NCBI RefSeq assembly: GCF_036898095.1
Contig: NC_090763.1
Coordinates: forward strand, 53,118,285-53,182,284
Direction of reading: 5' to 3'
From: Palaemon carinicauda
Lineage: Eukaryota; Arthropoda; Malacostraca; Decapoda; Palaemonidae
Length of the DNA: 64,000 nt
Shown: one piece after another, positions 32,385 to 46,790 of the stretch
Position numbering within the stretch: the stretch's first letter is position 1
How the letters are laid out: each line of letters opens with the position of its first letter
Notes under the pieces: generated by a model
Database searches by the model: none
Seen by the model: the letters and a program-made list of their open reading frames with translations, nothing else
What the model was told of the DNA's origin: nothing
Translations under genes and position numbers: made by a program

Positions 32385-35300
32385 TGTACCTTAAGATATA
32401 CTTCTATGCAATCAAGTTTTTTACCCCCAAAATACCTGACACAATAAGACCTACCTAAAGACCATCAAGTCCAAAGTTCTATAAAGTGATTTGACTTAAG
32501 ATTGCAAAATGTATTTCATCTAAAGATAACCAACAAAAAAAGTACCACTTAATCTACTGTATCACTATTCCTGTATTATCCCCCTTTGCGTTTTTTAGAG
32601 CTATTGATACTAATGTAATATGTTGAAACTATTTCAACCGCAGGAAATATTATCATTAAGTTCTAAAGGTGCTTTTCCCTTTCAGTACAAGCAGGAGACT
32701 TTAAACCAATGGTGTTATGGTCATAGTTAGCCATGCTTATAAAATTTTGTAGTGTATTGAAGCACACCATGTATGAAGCATGTTGCCACTGTCCCACCAC
32801 GATGAGGTCATGACCTTCGAGACAGGGGGGACGTCCACTGTACAAGATCGGTACCATGCACCCACCTCCATGTGTTGCGAGCACATTTTGGGAGCACATG
32901 TCACCAACACTTGAGCGTCTCTGGAACCCCAAACCAGAGCGGATCAAAGTAGTAACAATCAAGAGGCTTGTGATCACCCCAACATTGAGACTACCCCGAC
33001 ATCCTGAAACCTTATTTTGAGGGGGGTTCTAAGTCCCTCGCCATAAGGTAACGGAACCGTTTACTAGCCGGTTTCTGACTTTCGCCAGAAACCGGATGTT
33101 CCAATACGCCTTTAACACTGTAACCAACCCGTGACAGAGTCACAGAAGTAAGCCAGGAATCAGCGTGAATCGCGCATAAGCGCTATGATGTGCCTTTACA
33201 CCTCACTGAGCCCAGACAGGCTCAGCCAGGAATCAGCACATTAGGTCACAGGTCAGCTAGGAATCGGCATACTTTTGCAAGTCTTTCCTTTCAGCCTAAT
33301 TGACCCGGACACCATCACGCCTTTAACACTGTAACCAACCCGTGACAGAGTCACAGAAGTAAGCCAGGAATCAGCGTGAATCGCGCATGAGCGCTATGAT
33401 GTGCCTTTACACCTCACTGAGCCCAGACAGGCTCAGCCAGGAATCAGCACATTAGGTCACAGGTCAGCTAGAAATCGGCATACTTTTGCAAGTCTTTCCT
33501 TTCAGCCTAACTGACCCGGACACCATCACGCCTTTAACACTGTAACCAACCCGTGACAGAGTCACAGAAGTAAGCCAGGAATCAGCGTGAATCGCGCATG
33601 AGCGCTATGATGTGCCTTTACACCTCACTGAGCCCAGACAGGCTCAGCCAGGAATCAGCACATTAGGTCACAGAGGTCAGCTAGGAATCGGCATACTTTT
33701 GCAAGTCTTTCCTTTAAGCCTAACTGTCCCGGACCTTAGGAGATAAAAAGTGGGAAGTAAAGTAATAAGTGATATAGACTCTTAGAGAATGTTAGTAAAG
33801 GATTTGGTTAAAGTCTCCTGCAATTGATCATTAGCATACCTTCATAATCTAGCAATGATACCTAACTCAGTATATCTAATTCGTTGCTTTGGCTGTTGCT
33901 TCCTTTCTATATAGAGGACTAATTTTTGACTATCACTATCAATACTTTCTTTACATATATCGCCGTCTACTTTGGGTCCTTATGCCTATTTTCTTCCTCA
34001 GAGGACTAGGCTACTCTGTCAATATATTTAACTTTTCTTCCATGAAGGGCTACTCTGGACAGTACAGTCACCTGTTTTCTTTTCATTAATTAAAGACTGA
34101 AATCAAAATACCCTATAAAGTTGAAAAAACTTTGCCAATATTGAAGACTGCTGAATAAAGTTCTATTATCAATCAATGAAAGTTTGCCTGCCTACATCAC
34201 AAACTGTCTAAGAACATAGAATGACCATAAATTACTTGTCTTTTGTTCCGATAAAAAACTAATGTTAAATAAAAGAAAAAAGTGAAAGATTAAAAACTTG
34301 CAGCAGGAGAGACATCACGGGCAGCACAAGAGACGTCATGGGTAGCAGAAGAGACGTCATGGACAGCAGAAGAGACAGCACACGCAGCAGAAGAGACAGC
34401 TGTGACCAAGTTGAGGAATGATCTTCCTAATCGGATAGTTGAATCGGTAGAACTTCAAAAGTTCAAACCTTTAGAAAATATTTTTTGTTGTGTAAATAAA
34501 TCCCGAATATAATAAAAACGAACGCAAAAAATGTCGGGTAAATAAATCCCGAATACAATAAAAACGAACGCACAAAAATGTCGGGTAAATAAATCCCGAA
34601 TACAATAAAAACGAACGCACAAAAATGTCGGGTAAATAAATCCCGAATACAATAAAAACGAACGCACAAAAATGTCGGGTAAATAAATCCCGAATACAAT
34701 AAAAACGAACGCACAAAAATGTCGGGTAAATAAATCCCGAATACAATAAAAACGAACGCACAAAAATGTCGGGTAAATAAATCCCGAATACAATAAAAAC
34801 GAACGCACAAAAATGTCGGGTAAATAAATCCCGAATACAATAAAAACGAACGCACAAAAATGTCGGGTAAATAAATCCCGAATACAATAAAAACGAACGC
34901 ACAAAAATGTCGGGTAAATAAATCCCGAATACAATAAAAACGAACGCACAAAAATGTCGGGTAAATAAATCCCGAATACAATAAAAACGAACGCACAAAA
35001 ATGTCGGGTAAATAAATCCCGAATACAATAAAAACGAACGCACAAAAATGTCGGGTGAATAAAGCCCGAATACAATAAAAACGAACGCACAAAAATGTCG
35101 GGTGAATAAAGCCCGAATACAATAAAAACGAACGCACAAAAATGTCGGGTGAATAAAGCCCGAATACAATAAAAACGAACGCACAAAAATGTCGGGTGAA
35201 TAAAGCCCGAATACAATAAAAACGAACGCACAAAAATGTCGGGTAAATAAAGCCCGAATACAATAAAAACGAACGCACAAAAATGTCGGGTAAATAAAGC

Positions 35301-36347
35301 CCGAATACAATAAAAACGAACGCACAAAAATGTCGGGTAAATAAAGCCCGAATACAATAAAAACGAACGCACAAAAATGTCGGGTAAATAAAGCCCGAAT
35401 ACAATAAAAACGAACGCACAAAAATGTCGGGTAAATAAAGCCCGAATACAATAAAAACGAACGCACAAAAATGTCGGGTAAATAAAGCCCGAATACAATA
35501 AAAACGAACGCACAAAAATGTCGGGTAAATAAATCCCGAATACAATAAAAACGAACGCACAAAAATGTCGGGTAAATAAATCCCGAATACAATAAAAACG
35601 AACGCACAAAAATGTCGGGTAAATAAATCCCGAATACAATAAAAACGAACGCACAAAAATGTCGGGTAAATAACGCCCGAATACAATAAAAACGAACGCA
35701 CAAAAATGTCGGGTAAATAAATCCCGAATACAATAAAAACGAACGCACAAAAATGTCGGGTAAATAAATCCCGAATACAATAAAAACGAACGCACAAAAA
35801 TGTCTGGTAAATAAATCCCGAATACAATAAAAACGAACGCACAAAAATGTCGGGTAAATAAATCCCGAATACAATAAAAACGAACGCACAAAAATGTCGG
35901 GTAAATAAATCCCGAATACAATAAAAACGAACGCACAAAAATGTCGGGTGAATAAATTGTTAGAAGATTTGCATAGAAATATTATGGTAGATAGTATGAA
36001 GTTTATAGATTATATAGCATTTAAAAATAGAATAATGATCATAATTGAATTATTATATAGGTACAAACTTACAAAAACCTGAAAAATAATAAACTATTTT
36101 ATAAAAACCTGAAAAATAATAAACAATTTTATAAAAACCGAAAAATAATAAACTATTTTATAAAAACATAGGTGGCAGGAGACATTCACAAACACTTTAC
36201 AACAAACCTATTTTTTTATACGCGCCTAAAACCTACTACACATTCGATAATTATATAAAAACTTTGATATTTCACAACTTACCTTAACCAGGCTTTCAGA
36301 ATTACCTTACAGAAATGTGCTATGAACCTAACCACTATACAGCAATT
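32385..36347. repeat. Macrosatellite unit 5 (subtype B), 3963 bp
   Basis: Three 211-bp repeats (33107-33734), 31 47-bp repeats (34493-35949) and three 30-bp tail repeats. The 211-bp array ends in CTGTCCCGGACC, a variant shared with units 6, 7 and 8. Confidence 0.95.
34493..35949. repeat. 47-bp repeat array, 31 copies (unit 5)
   Basis: Subtype B array with a run of four GTGAATAAAGCCCG copies (about 35056-35210), then plain AAAGCCCG copies, then a single TAACGCCCG at about 35672. The same order occurs in unit 8. Confidence 0.97.
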
Positions 36348-39300
36348 TGTACCTTAAGATATACTTCTATGCAATCAAGTTTTTTACCCCCAAAATACCT
36401 GACACAATAAGACCTACCTAAAGACCATCAAGTCCAAAGTTCTATAAAGTGATTTGACTTAAGATTGCAAAATGTATTTCATCTAAAGATAACCAACAAA
36501 AAAAGTACCACTTAATCTACTGTATCACTATTCCTGTATTATCCCCCTTTGCCTTTTTTAGAGCTATTGATACTAATGTAATATGTTGAAACTATTTCAA
36601 CCGCAGGAAATATTATCATTAAGTTCTAAAGGTGCTTTTCCCTTTCAGTACAAGCAGGAGACTTTAAACCAATGGTGTTATGGTCATAGTTAGCCATGCT
36701 TATAAAATTTTGTAGTGTATTGAAGCACACCATGTATGAAGCATGTTGCCACTGTCTCACCACGATGAGGTCATGACCTTCGAGACAGGGGGGACGTCCA
36801 CTGTACAAGATCGGTACCATGCACCCACCTCCATGTGTTGCGAGCACATTTTGGGAGCACATGTCACCAACACTTGAGCGTCTCTGGAACCCCAAACCAG
36901 AGCGGATCAAAGTAGTAACAATCAAGAGGCTTGTGATCACCCCAACATTGAGACTATCCCGACATCCTGAAACCTTATTTTGAGGGGGGTTCTAAGTCCC
37001 TCGCCATAAGGTAACGGAACCGTTTACTAGCCGGTTTCTGACTTTCGCCAGAAACCGGATGTTCCAATACGCCTTTAACACTGTAACCAACCCGTGACAG
37101 AGTCACAGAAGTAAGCCAGGAATCAGCGTGAATCGCGCATAAGCGCTATGATGTGCCTTTACACCTCACTGAGCCCAGACAGGCTCAGCCAGGAATCAGC
37201 ACATTAGGTCACAGGTCAGCTAGGAATCGGCATACTTTTGCAAGTCTTTCCTTTCAGCCTAACTGACCCGGACACCATCACGCCTTTAACACTGTAACCA
37301 ACCCGTGACAGAGTCACAGAAGTAAGCCAGGAATCAGCGTGAATCGCGCATGAGCGCTATGATGTGCCTTTACACCTCACTGAGCCCAGACAGGCTCAGC
37401 CAGGAATCAGCACATTAGGTCACAGAGGTCAGCTAGGAATCGGCATACTTTTGCAAGTCTTTCCTTTAAGCCTAACTGTCCCGGACCTTGGAGATAAAAA
37501 GTGGGAAGTAAAGTAATAAGTGATATAGACTCTTAGAGAATGTTAGTAAAGGATTTGGTTAAAGTCTCCTGCAATTGATCATTAGCATACCTTCATAATC
37601 TAGCAATGATACCTAACTCAGTATATCTAATTCGTTGCTTAGGCTGTTGCTTCCTTTCTATATAGAGGACTACTTTTTGACTATCACTATCAATACTTTC
37701 TTTACATATATCGCCGTCTACTTTGGGTCCTTATGCCTATTTTCTTCCTCAGAGGACTAGGCTACTCTGTCAATATATTTAACTTTTCTTCCATGAAGGG
37801 CTACTCTGGACAGTACAGTCACTTGTTTTCTTTTCATTAATTAAAGACTGAAATCAAAATACCCTATAAAGTTGAAAAAACTTTGCCAATATTGAAGACT
37901 GCTGAATAAAGTTCTATTATCAATCAATGAAAGTTTGCCTGCCTACATCAAAAAATGTCTAAGAACATAGAATGACCATAAATTACTAGTCTTTTGTTCC
38001 GATAAAAAACTGATGTTAAATAAAAAAAAAAAGTGAAAGAATAAAAACTTGCAGCAGGAGAGACATCACGGGCAGCAGAAGAGACGTCATGGGCAGCAGA
38101 AGAGACGTCATGGGCAGCAGAAGAGACAACACACGCAGCAGAAGAGACAGCTGTGACAAAGTTGAGGAATGATCTTCCTAATCGGATAGTTGAATCGGTA
38201 GAACTTCAAAAGTTCAAACCTTTAGAAAATATTTTTTGTTGTGTAAATAAATCCCGAATATAATAAAAACGAACGCACAAAAATGTCGGGTAAATAAATC
38301 CCGAATACAATAAAAACAAACGCAAAAAATGTCGGGTAAATAAATCCCGAATACAATAAAAACGAACGCACAAAAATGTCGGGTAAATGAATCCCGAATA
38401 CAATAAAAACGAACGCACAAAAATGTCGGGTAAATGAATCCCGAATACAATAAAAACGAACGCACAAAAATGTCGGGTAAATAAATCCCGAATACAATAA
38501 AAACGAACGCACAAAAATGTCGGGAAAATGAATCCCGAATACAATAAAAACGAACGCACAAAAATGTCGGGTAAATAAATCCCGAATACAATAAAAACGA
38601 ACGCACAAAAATGTCGGGTAAATAAATCCCGAATACAATAAAAACAAACGCACAAAAATGTCGGGTAAATAAATCCCGAATACAATAAAAACGAACGCAC
38701 AAAAATGTCGGGTAAATAAATCCCGAATACAATAAAAACAAACGCACAAAAATGTCGGGTAAATAAATCCCGAATACAATAAAAACGAACGCACAAAAAT
38801 GTCGGGTAAATAAATCACGAATACAATAAAAACGAACGCACAAAAATGTCGGGTAAATAAATCCCGAATACAATAAAAACGAACGCACAAAAATGTCGGG
38901 TAAATAAATCCCGAATACAATAAAAACGAACGCACAAAAATGTCGGGTAAATAAATCCCGAATACAATAAAAACGAACGCACAAAAATGTCGGGTAAATA
39001 AATCCCGAATACAATAAAAACGAACGCACAAAAATGTCGGGTGAATAAATTGTTAGAAGATTTGCATAGAAATAATATGGTAGATAGTATGAAGTTTATA
39101 GATTATATAGCATTTAAAAATAGAATAATGATTATAATTGAATTATTATATAGGTACAAACTTACAAAAACCTGAAAAATAATAAACTATTTTATAAAAA
39201 GCTGAAAAATAATAAACTATTTTATAAAAACATAGGGGGCAGAAGACATTCACAAACACTTTACAACAAACCTATTTTTTTATACGCGCCTAAAACCTAC

Positions 39301-39411
39301 TACACATTCGATAATTATATAAAAACTTTGATATTTCACAACTTACCTTAACCAGGCTTTCAGAATTACCTTACAGAAATGTGCTATGAACCTAACCACT
39401 ATACAGCAATT
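36348..39411. repeat. Macrosatellite unit 6 (subtype C), 3064 bp
   Basis: Two 211-bp repeats (37070-37486) and 17 47-bp repeats (38244-39042). From about 37440 to 39115 it is essentially identical to unit 7 (offset 3275), including rare array variants. The + strand 66-codon frame seen in most units is broken here by TTG to TAG. Confidence 0.95.
38244..39042. repeat. 47-bp repeat array, 17 copies (unit 6)
   Basis: Subtype C array with AAAACAAACGC copies, AAATGAATCCC copies, one CGGGAAAATG and one AAATCACGAA. All of these private variants recur in the same order in unit 7. Confidence 0.97.
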
Positions 39412-42400
39412 TGTACCTTAAGATATACTTCTATGCAATCAAGTTTTTTACCCCCAAAATACCTGACACAATAAGACCTACCTAAAGACCATCAAGTCCA
39501 AAGTTCTATAAAGTGATTTGACTTAAGATTGCAAAATGTATTTCATCTAAAGATAACCAACAAAAAAAGTACCACTTAATCTACTGTATCACTATTCCTG
39601 TATTATCCCCCTTTGCATTTTTTAGAGCTATTGATACTAATGTAATATGTTGAAACTATTTCAACCGCAGGAAATATTATCATTAAGTTCTAAAGGTGCT
39701 TTTCCCTTTCAGTACAAGCAGGAGACTTTAAGCCAATGGTGTTATGGTCATAGTTAGCCATGCTTATAAAATTTTGTAGTGTATTGAAGCACACCATGTA
39801 TGAAGCATGTTGCCACTGTCTCACCACGATGAGGTCATGACCTTCGAGACAGGGGGGACGTCCACTGTACAAAATCAGTACCATGCACCCACCTCCATGT
39901 GTTGCGAGCACATTTTGGGAGCACATGTCACCACCACTTGAGCGTGTCTGGAACCCCAAACCAGAGCGGATCAAAGTAGTAACAATCAAGAGGCTTGTGA
40001 TCACCCCAACATTGAGACTACCCCGACATCCTGAAACCTTATTTTGAGGGGGGTTCTAAGTCCCTCGCCATAAGGTAACGGAACCGTTTACTAGTCGGTT
40101 TCTGACTTTCGCCAGAAACCGGATGTTCCAAGACGCCTTTAACACTGTAACCAACCCGTGACAGAGTCACAGAAGTAAGCCAGGAATCAGCGTGAATCGC
40201 GCATAAGCGCTATGATGTGCCTTTACACCTCACTGAGCCCAGACAGGCTCAGCCAGGAATCAGCACATTAGGTCACAGGTCAGCTAGGAATCGGCATACT
40301 TTTGCAAGTCTTTCCTTTCAGCCTAACTGACCCGGACACCATCACGCCTTTAACACTGTAACCAACCCGTGACAGAGTCACAGAAGTAAGCCAGGAATCA
40401 GCGTGAATCGCGCATGAGCGCTATGATGTGCCTTTACACCTCACTGAGCCCAGACAGGCTCAGCCAGGAATCAGCATATTAGGTCACAGGTCAGCTAGGA
40501 ATCGGCATACTTTTGCAAGTCTTTCCTTTCAGCCTAACTGACCCGGACACCATCACGCCTTTAACACTGTAACCAACCCGTGACAGAGTCACAGAAGTAA
40601 GCCAGGAATCAGCGTGAATCGCGCATGAGCGCTATGATGTGCCTTTACACCTCACTGAGCCCAGACAGGCTCAGCCAGGAATCAGCACATTAGGTCACAG
40701 AGGTCAGCTAGGAATCGGCATACTTTTGCAAGTCTTTCCTTTAAGCCTAACTGTCCCGGACCTTGGAGATAAAAAGTGGGAAGTAAAGTAATAAGTGATA
40801 TAGACTCTTAGAGAATGTTAGTAAAGGATTTGGTTAAAGTCTCCTGCAATTGATCATTAGCATACCTTCATAATCTAGCAATGATACCTAACTCAGTATA
40901 TCTAATTCGTTGCTTAGGCTGTTGCTTCCTTTCTATATAGAGGACTACTTTTTGACTATCACTATCAATACTTTCTTTACATATATCGCCGTCTACTTTG
41001 GGTCCTTATGCCTATTTTCTTCCTCAGAGGACTAGGCTACTCTGTCAATATATTTAACTTTTCTTCCATGAAGGGCTACTCTGGACAGTACAGTCACTTG
41101 TTTTCTTTTCATTAATTAAAGACTGAAATCAAAATACCCTATAAAGTTGAAAAAACTTTGCCAATATTGAAGACTGCTGAATAAAGTTCTATTATCAATC
41201 AATGAAAGTTTGCCTGCCTACATCAAAAAATGTCTAAGAACATAGAATGACCATAAATTACTAGTCTTTTGTTCCGATAAAAAACTGATGTTAAATAAAA
41301 AAAAAAAGTGAAAGAATAAAAACTTGCAGCAGGAGAGACATCACGGGCAGCAGAAGAGACGTCATGGGCAGCAGAAGAGACGTCATGGGCAGCAGAAGAG
41401 ACAACACACGCAGCAGAAGAGACAGCTGTGACAAAGTTGAGGAATGATCTTCCTAATCGGATAGTTGAATCGGTAGAACTTCAAAAGTTCAAACCTTTAG
41501 AAAATATTTTTTGTTGTGTAAATAAATCCCGAATATAATAAAAACGAACGCACAAAAATGTCGGGTAAATAAATCCCGAATACAATAAAAACAAACGCAA
41601 AAAATGTCGGGTAAATAAATCCCGAATACAATAAAAACGAACGCACAAAAATGTCGGGTAAATGAATCCCGAATACAATAAAAACGAACGCACAAAAATG
41701 TCGGGTAAATGAATCCCGAATACAATAAAAACGAACGCACAAAAATGTCGGGTAAATAAATCCCGAATACAATAAAAACGAACGCACAAAAATGTCGGGA
41801 AAATGAATCCCGAATACAATAAAAACGAACGCACAAAAATGTCGGGTAAATAAATCCCGAATACAATAAAAACGAACGCACAAAAATGTCGGGTAAATAA
41901 ATCCCGAATACAATAAAAACAAACGCACAAAAATGTCGGGTAAATAAATCCCGAATACAATAAAAACGAACGCACAAAAATGTCGGGTAAATAAATCCCG
42001 AATACAATAAAAACAAACGCACAAAAATGTCGGGTAAATAAATCCCGAATACAATAAAAACGAACGCACAAAAATGTCGGGTAAATAAATCACGAATACA
42101 ATAAAAACGAACGCACAAAAATGTCGGGTAAATAAATCCCGAATACAATAAAAACGAACGCACAAAAATGTCGGGTAAATAAATCCCGAATACAATAAAA
42201 ACGAACGCACAAAAATGTCGGGTAAATAAATCCCGAATACAATAAAAACGAACGCACAAAAATGTCGGGTAAATAAATCCCGAATACAATAAAAACGAAC
42301 GCACAAAAATGTCGGGTGAATAAATTGTTAGAAGATTTGCATAGAAATAATATGGTAGATAGTATGAAGTTTATAGATTATATAGCATTTAAAAATGGAA

Positions 42401-42686
42401 TAATGATCATAATTGAATTATTATATAGGTACAAACTTACAAAAACCTGAAAAATAATAAACTATTTTATAAAAACCTGAAAAATAATAAACTATTTTAT
42501 AAAAACATAGCGGGCAGGAGACATTCACAAACACTTTACAACAAACCTATTTTTTTATACGCGCCTAAAACCTACTACACATTCGATAATTATATAAAAA
42601 CTTTGATATTTCACAACTTACCTTAACCAGGCTTTCAGAATTACCTTACAGAAATGTGCTATGAACCTAACCACTATACAGCAATT
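39412..42686. repeat. Macrosatellite unit 7 (subtype C), 3275 bp
   Basis: Three 211-bp repeats (40134-40761) and 17 47-bp repeats (41519-42317). It is the sister of unit 6 and differs from it by one 211-bp copy. Its 104-codon frame has three substitutions not seen elsewhere: the residues read FQTRSSGGDM and MVLILY in place of FQRRSSVGDM and MVPILY. Confidence 0.95.
41519..42317. repeat. 47-bp repeat array, 17 copies (unit 7)
   Basis: Matches the unit 6 array copy for copy at an offset of 3275 bp. Confidence 0.97.
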
Positions 42687-45600
42687 TGTACCTTAAGATA
42701 TACTTCTATGCAATCAAGTTTTTTACCCCCAAAATACCTGACACAATAAGACCTACCTAAAGACCATCAAGTCCAAAGTTCTATAAAGTGATTTGACTTA
42801 AGATTGCAAAATGTATTTCATCTAAAGATAACCAACAAAAAAAGTACTACTTAATCTACTGTATCACTATTCCTGTATTATCCCCCTTTGCCTTTTTTAG
42901 AGCTATTGATACTAATGTAATATGTTGAAACTATTTCAACCGCAGGAAATATTATCATTAAGTTCTAAAGGTGCTTTTCCCTTTCAGTACAAGCAGGAGA
43001 CTTTAAACCAATGGTGTTATGGTCATAGTTAGCCATGCTTATAAAATTTTGTAGTGTATTGAAGCACACCATGTATGAAGCATGTTGCCACTGTCTCACC
43101 ACGATGAGGTCATGACCTTCGAGACAGGGGGGACGTCCACTGTACAAGATCGGTACCATGCACCCACCTCCATGTGTTGCGAGCACATTTTGGGAGCACA
43201 TGTCACCAACACTTGAGCGTCTCTGGAACCCCAAACCAGAGCGGATCAAAGTAGTAACAATCAAGAGGCTTGTGATCACCCCAACATTGAGACTACCCCG
43301 ACATCCTGAAACCTTATTTTGAGGGGGGTTCTAAGTCCCTCGCCATAAGGTAACGGAACCGTTTACTAGCCGGTTTCTGACTTTCGCCAGAAACCGGATG
43401 TTCCAATACGCCTTTAATACTGTAACCAACCCGTGACAAAGTCACAGAAGTAAGCCAGGAATCAGCGTGAATCGCGCATAAGCGCTATGATGTGCCTTTA
43501 CACCTAACTGAGCCCAGACAGGCTCAGCCAGGAATCAGCACATTAGGTCACAGGTCAGCTAGGAATCGGCATACTTTTGCAAGTCTTTCCTTTCAGCCTA
43601 ATTGACCCGGACACCATCACGCCTTTAACACTGTAACCAACCCGTGACAGAGTCACAGAAGTAAGCCAGGAATCAGCGTGAATCGCGCATGAGCGCTATG
43701 ATGTGCCTTTACACCTCACTGAGCCCAGACAGGCTCAGCCAGGAATCAGCACATTAGGTCACAGGTCAGCTAGGAATCGGCATACTTTTGCAAGTCTTTC
43801 CTTTCAGCCTAACTGACCCGGACACCATCACGCCTTTAACACTGTAACCAACCCGTGACAGAGTCACAGAAGTAAGCCAGGAATCAGCGTGAATCGCGCA
43901 TGAGCGCTATGATGTGCCTTTACACCTCACTGAGCCCAGACAGGCTCAGCCAGGAATCAGCACATTAGGTCACAGAGGTCAGCTAGGAATCGGCATACTT
44001 TTGCAAGTCTTTCCTTTAAGCCTAACTGTCCCGGACCTTGGAGATAAAAAGTGGGAAGTAAAGTAATAAGTGATATAGACTCTTAGAGAATGTTAGTAAA
44101 GGATTTGGTTAAAGTCTCCTGCAATTGATCATTAGCATACCTTCATAATCTAGCAATGATACCTAACTCAGTATATCTAATTCGTTGCTTAGGCTGTTGC
44201 TTCCTTTCTATATAGAGGACTACTTTTTGACTATCACTATCAATACTTTCTTTATATATATAGCCGTCTACTTTGGGTCCTTATGCCTATTTTCTTCCTC
44301 AGAGGACTAGGCTACTCTGTCAATATATTTAACTTTTCTTCCATGAAGGGCTACTCTGGACAGTACAGTCACCTGTTTTCTTTTCATTAATTAAAGACTG
44401 AAATCAAAATACCCTATAAAGTTGAAAAAACTTTGCCAATATTGAAGACTGCTGAATAAAGTTCTATTATCAATCAATGAAAGTTTGCCTGCCTACATCA
44501 CAAACTGTCTAAGAACATAGAATGACCATAAATTACTAGTCTTTTGTTCCGATAAAAAACTAATGTTAAATAAAAGAAAAAAGTGAAAGATTAAAAACTT
44601 GCAGCAGGAGAGAGATCACGGGCAGCACAAGAGACGTCATGGGTAGCAGAAGAGACGTCATGGACAGCAGAAGAGACAGCACACGCAGCAGAAGAGACAG
44701 CTGTGACCAAGTTGAGGAATGATCTTCCTAATCGGATAGTTGAATCGGTAGAACTTCAAAAGTTCAAACCTTTAGAAAATATTTTTTGTTGTGTAAATAA
44801 ATCCCGAATATAATAAAAACGAACGCAAAAAATGTCGGGTAAATAAATCCCGAATACAATAAAAACGAACGCACAAAAATGTCGGGTAAATAAATCCCGA
44901 ATACAATAAAAACGAACGCACAAAAATGTCGGGTAAATAAAGCCCGAATACAATAAAAACGAACGCACAAAAATGTCGAGTAAATAAATCCCGAATACAA
45001 TAAAAACGAACGCACAAAAATGTCGGGTAAATAAATCCCGAATACAATAAAAACGAACGCACAAAAATGTCGGGTAAATAAATCCCGAATACAATAAAAA
45101 CGAACGCACAAAAATGTCGGGTAAATAAATCCCGAATACAATAAAAACGAACGCACAAAAATGTCGGGTAAATAAATCCCGAATACAATAAAAACGAACG
45201 CACAAAAATGTCGGGTAAATAAATCCCGAATACAATAAAAACGAACGCACAAAAATGTCGGGTAAACAAATCCCGAATACAATAAAAACGAACGCACAAA
45301 AATGTCGGGTAAATAAATCCCGAATACAATAAAAACGAACGCACAAAAATGTCGGGTAAATAAATCCCGAATACAATAAAAACGAACGCACAAAAATGTC
45401 GGGTAAATAAATCCCGAATACAATAAAAACGAACGCACAAAAATGTCGGGTAAATAAAGCCCGAATACAATAAAAACGAACGCACAAAAATGTCGGGTGA
45501 ATAAAGCCCGAATACAATAAAAACGAACGCACAAAAATGTCGGGTGAATAAAGCCCGAATACAATAAAAACGAACGCACAAAAATGTCGGGTGAATAAAG

Positions 45601-46790
45601 CCCGAATACAATAAAAACGAACGCACAAAAATGTCGGGTAAATAAAGCCCGAATACAATAAAAACGAACGCACAAAAATGTCGGGTAAATAAAGCCCGAA
45701 TACAATAAAAACGAACGCACAAAAATGTCGGGTAAATAAAGCCCGAATACAATAAAAACGAACGCACAAAAATGTCGGGTAAATAAAGCCCGAATACAAT
45801 AAAAACGAACGCACAAAAATGTCGGGTAAATAAATCCCGAATACAATAAAAACGAACGCACAAAAATGTCGGGTAAATAAATCCCGAATACAATAAAAAC
45901 GAACGCACAAAAATGTCGGGTAAATAAATCCCGAATACAATAAAAACGAACGCACAAAAATGTCGGGTAAATAACGCCCGAATACAATAAAAACGAACGC
46001 ACAAAAATGTCGGGTAAATAAATCCCGAATACAATAAAAACGAACGCACAAAAATGTCTGGTAAATAAATCCCGAATACAATAAAAACGAACGCACAAAA
46101 ATGTCTGGTAAATAAATCCCGAATACAATAAAAACGAACACACAAAAATGTCGGGTAAATAAATCCCGAATACAATAAAAACGAACGCACAAAAATGTCG
46201 GGTAAATAAATCCCGAATACAATAAAAACGAACGCACAAAAATGTCGGGTAAATAAATTCCGAATACAATAAAAACGAACGCACAAAAATGTCGGGTAAA
46301 TAAATCCCGAATACAATAAAAACGAACGCACAAAAATGTCGGGTAAATAAATCCCGAATACAATAAAAACGAACGCACAAAAATGTCGGGTGAATAAATT
46401 GTTAGAAGATTTGCATAGAAATATTATGGTAGATAGTATGAAGTTTATAGATTATATAGCATTTAAAATTAGAATAATGATCATAATTGAATTATTATAT
46501 AGGTACAAACTTACAAAAACCTGAAAAATAATAAACTATTTTATAAAAACCTGAAAAATAATAAACAATTTTATAAAAACCTGAAAAATAATAAACTATT
46601 TTATAAAAACATAGGTGGCAGGAGACATTCACAAACACTTTACAACAAACCTATTTTTTTATACGCGCCTAAAACCTACTACACATTCGATAATTATATA
46701 AAAACTTTGATATTTCACAACTTACCTTAACCAGGCTTTCAGAATTACCTTACAGAAATGTGCTATGAACCTAACCACTATACAGCAATT
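42687..46790. repeat. Macrosatellite unit 8 (subtype B), 4104 bp, longest
   Basis: Three 211-bp repeats (43409-44036), 34 47-bp repeats (44794-46391) and three 30-bp tail repeats. Its left half shares GCTTAGGCTG with units 6 and 7, while its array and tail belong with units 4 and 5, so it looks recombinant. Confidence 0.93.
44794..46391. repeat. 47-bp repeat array, 34 copies (unit 8)
   Basis: Largest array. Three GTGAATAAAGCCCG copies (about 45497-45600), an AAAGCCCG block and a single TAACGCCCG at about 45973. Two adjacent copies have TGTCTGG. Confidence 0.97.

Noticed and set aside
21096..46391. CRISPR-like array
   Set aside because: The 47-bp repeats are directly adjacent with no unique spacers, in a eukaryotic genome with no cas genes.
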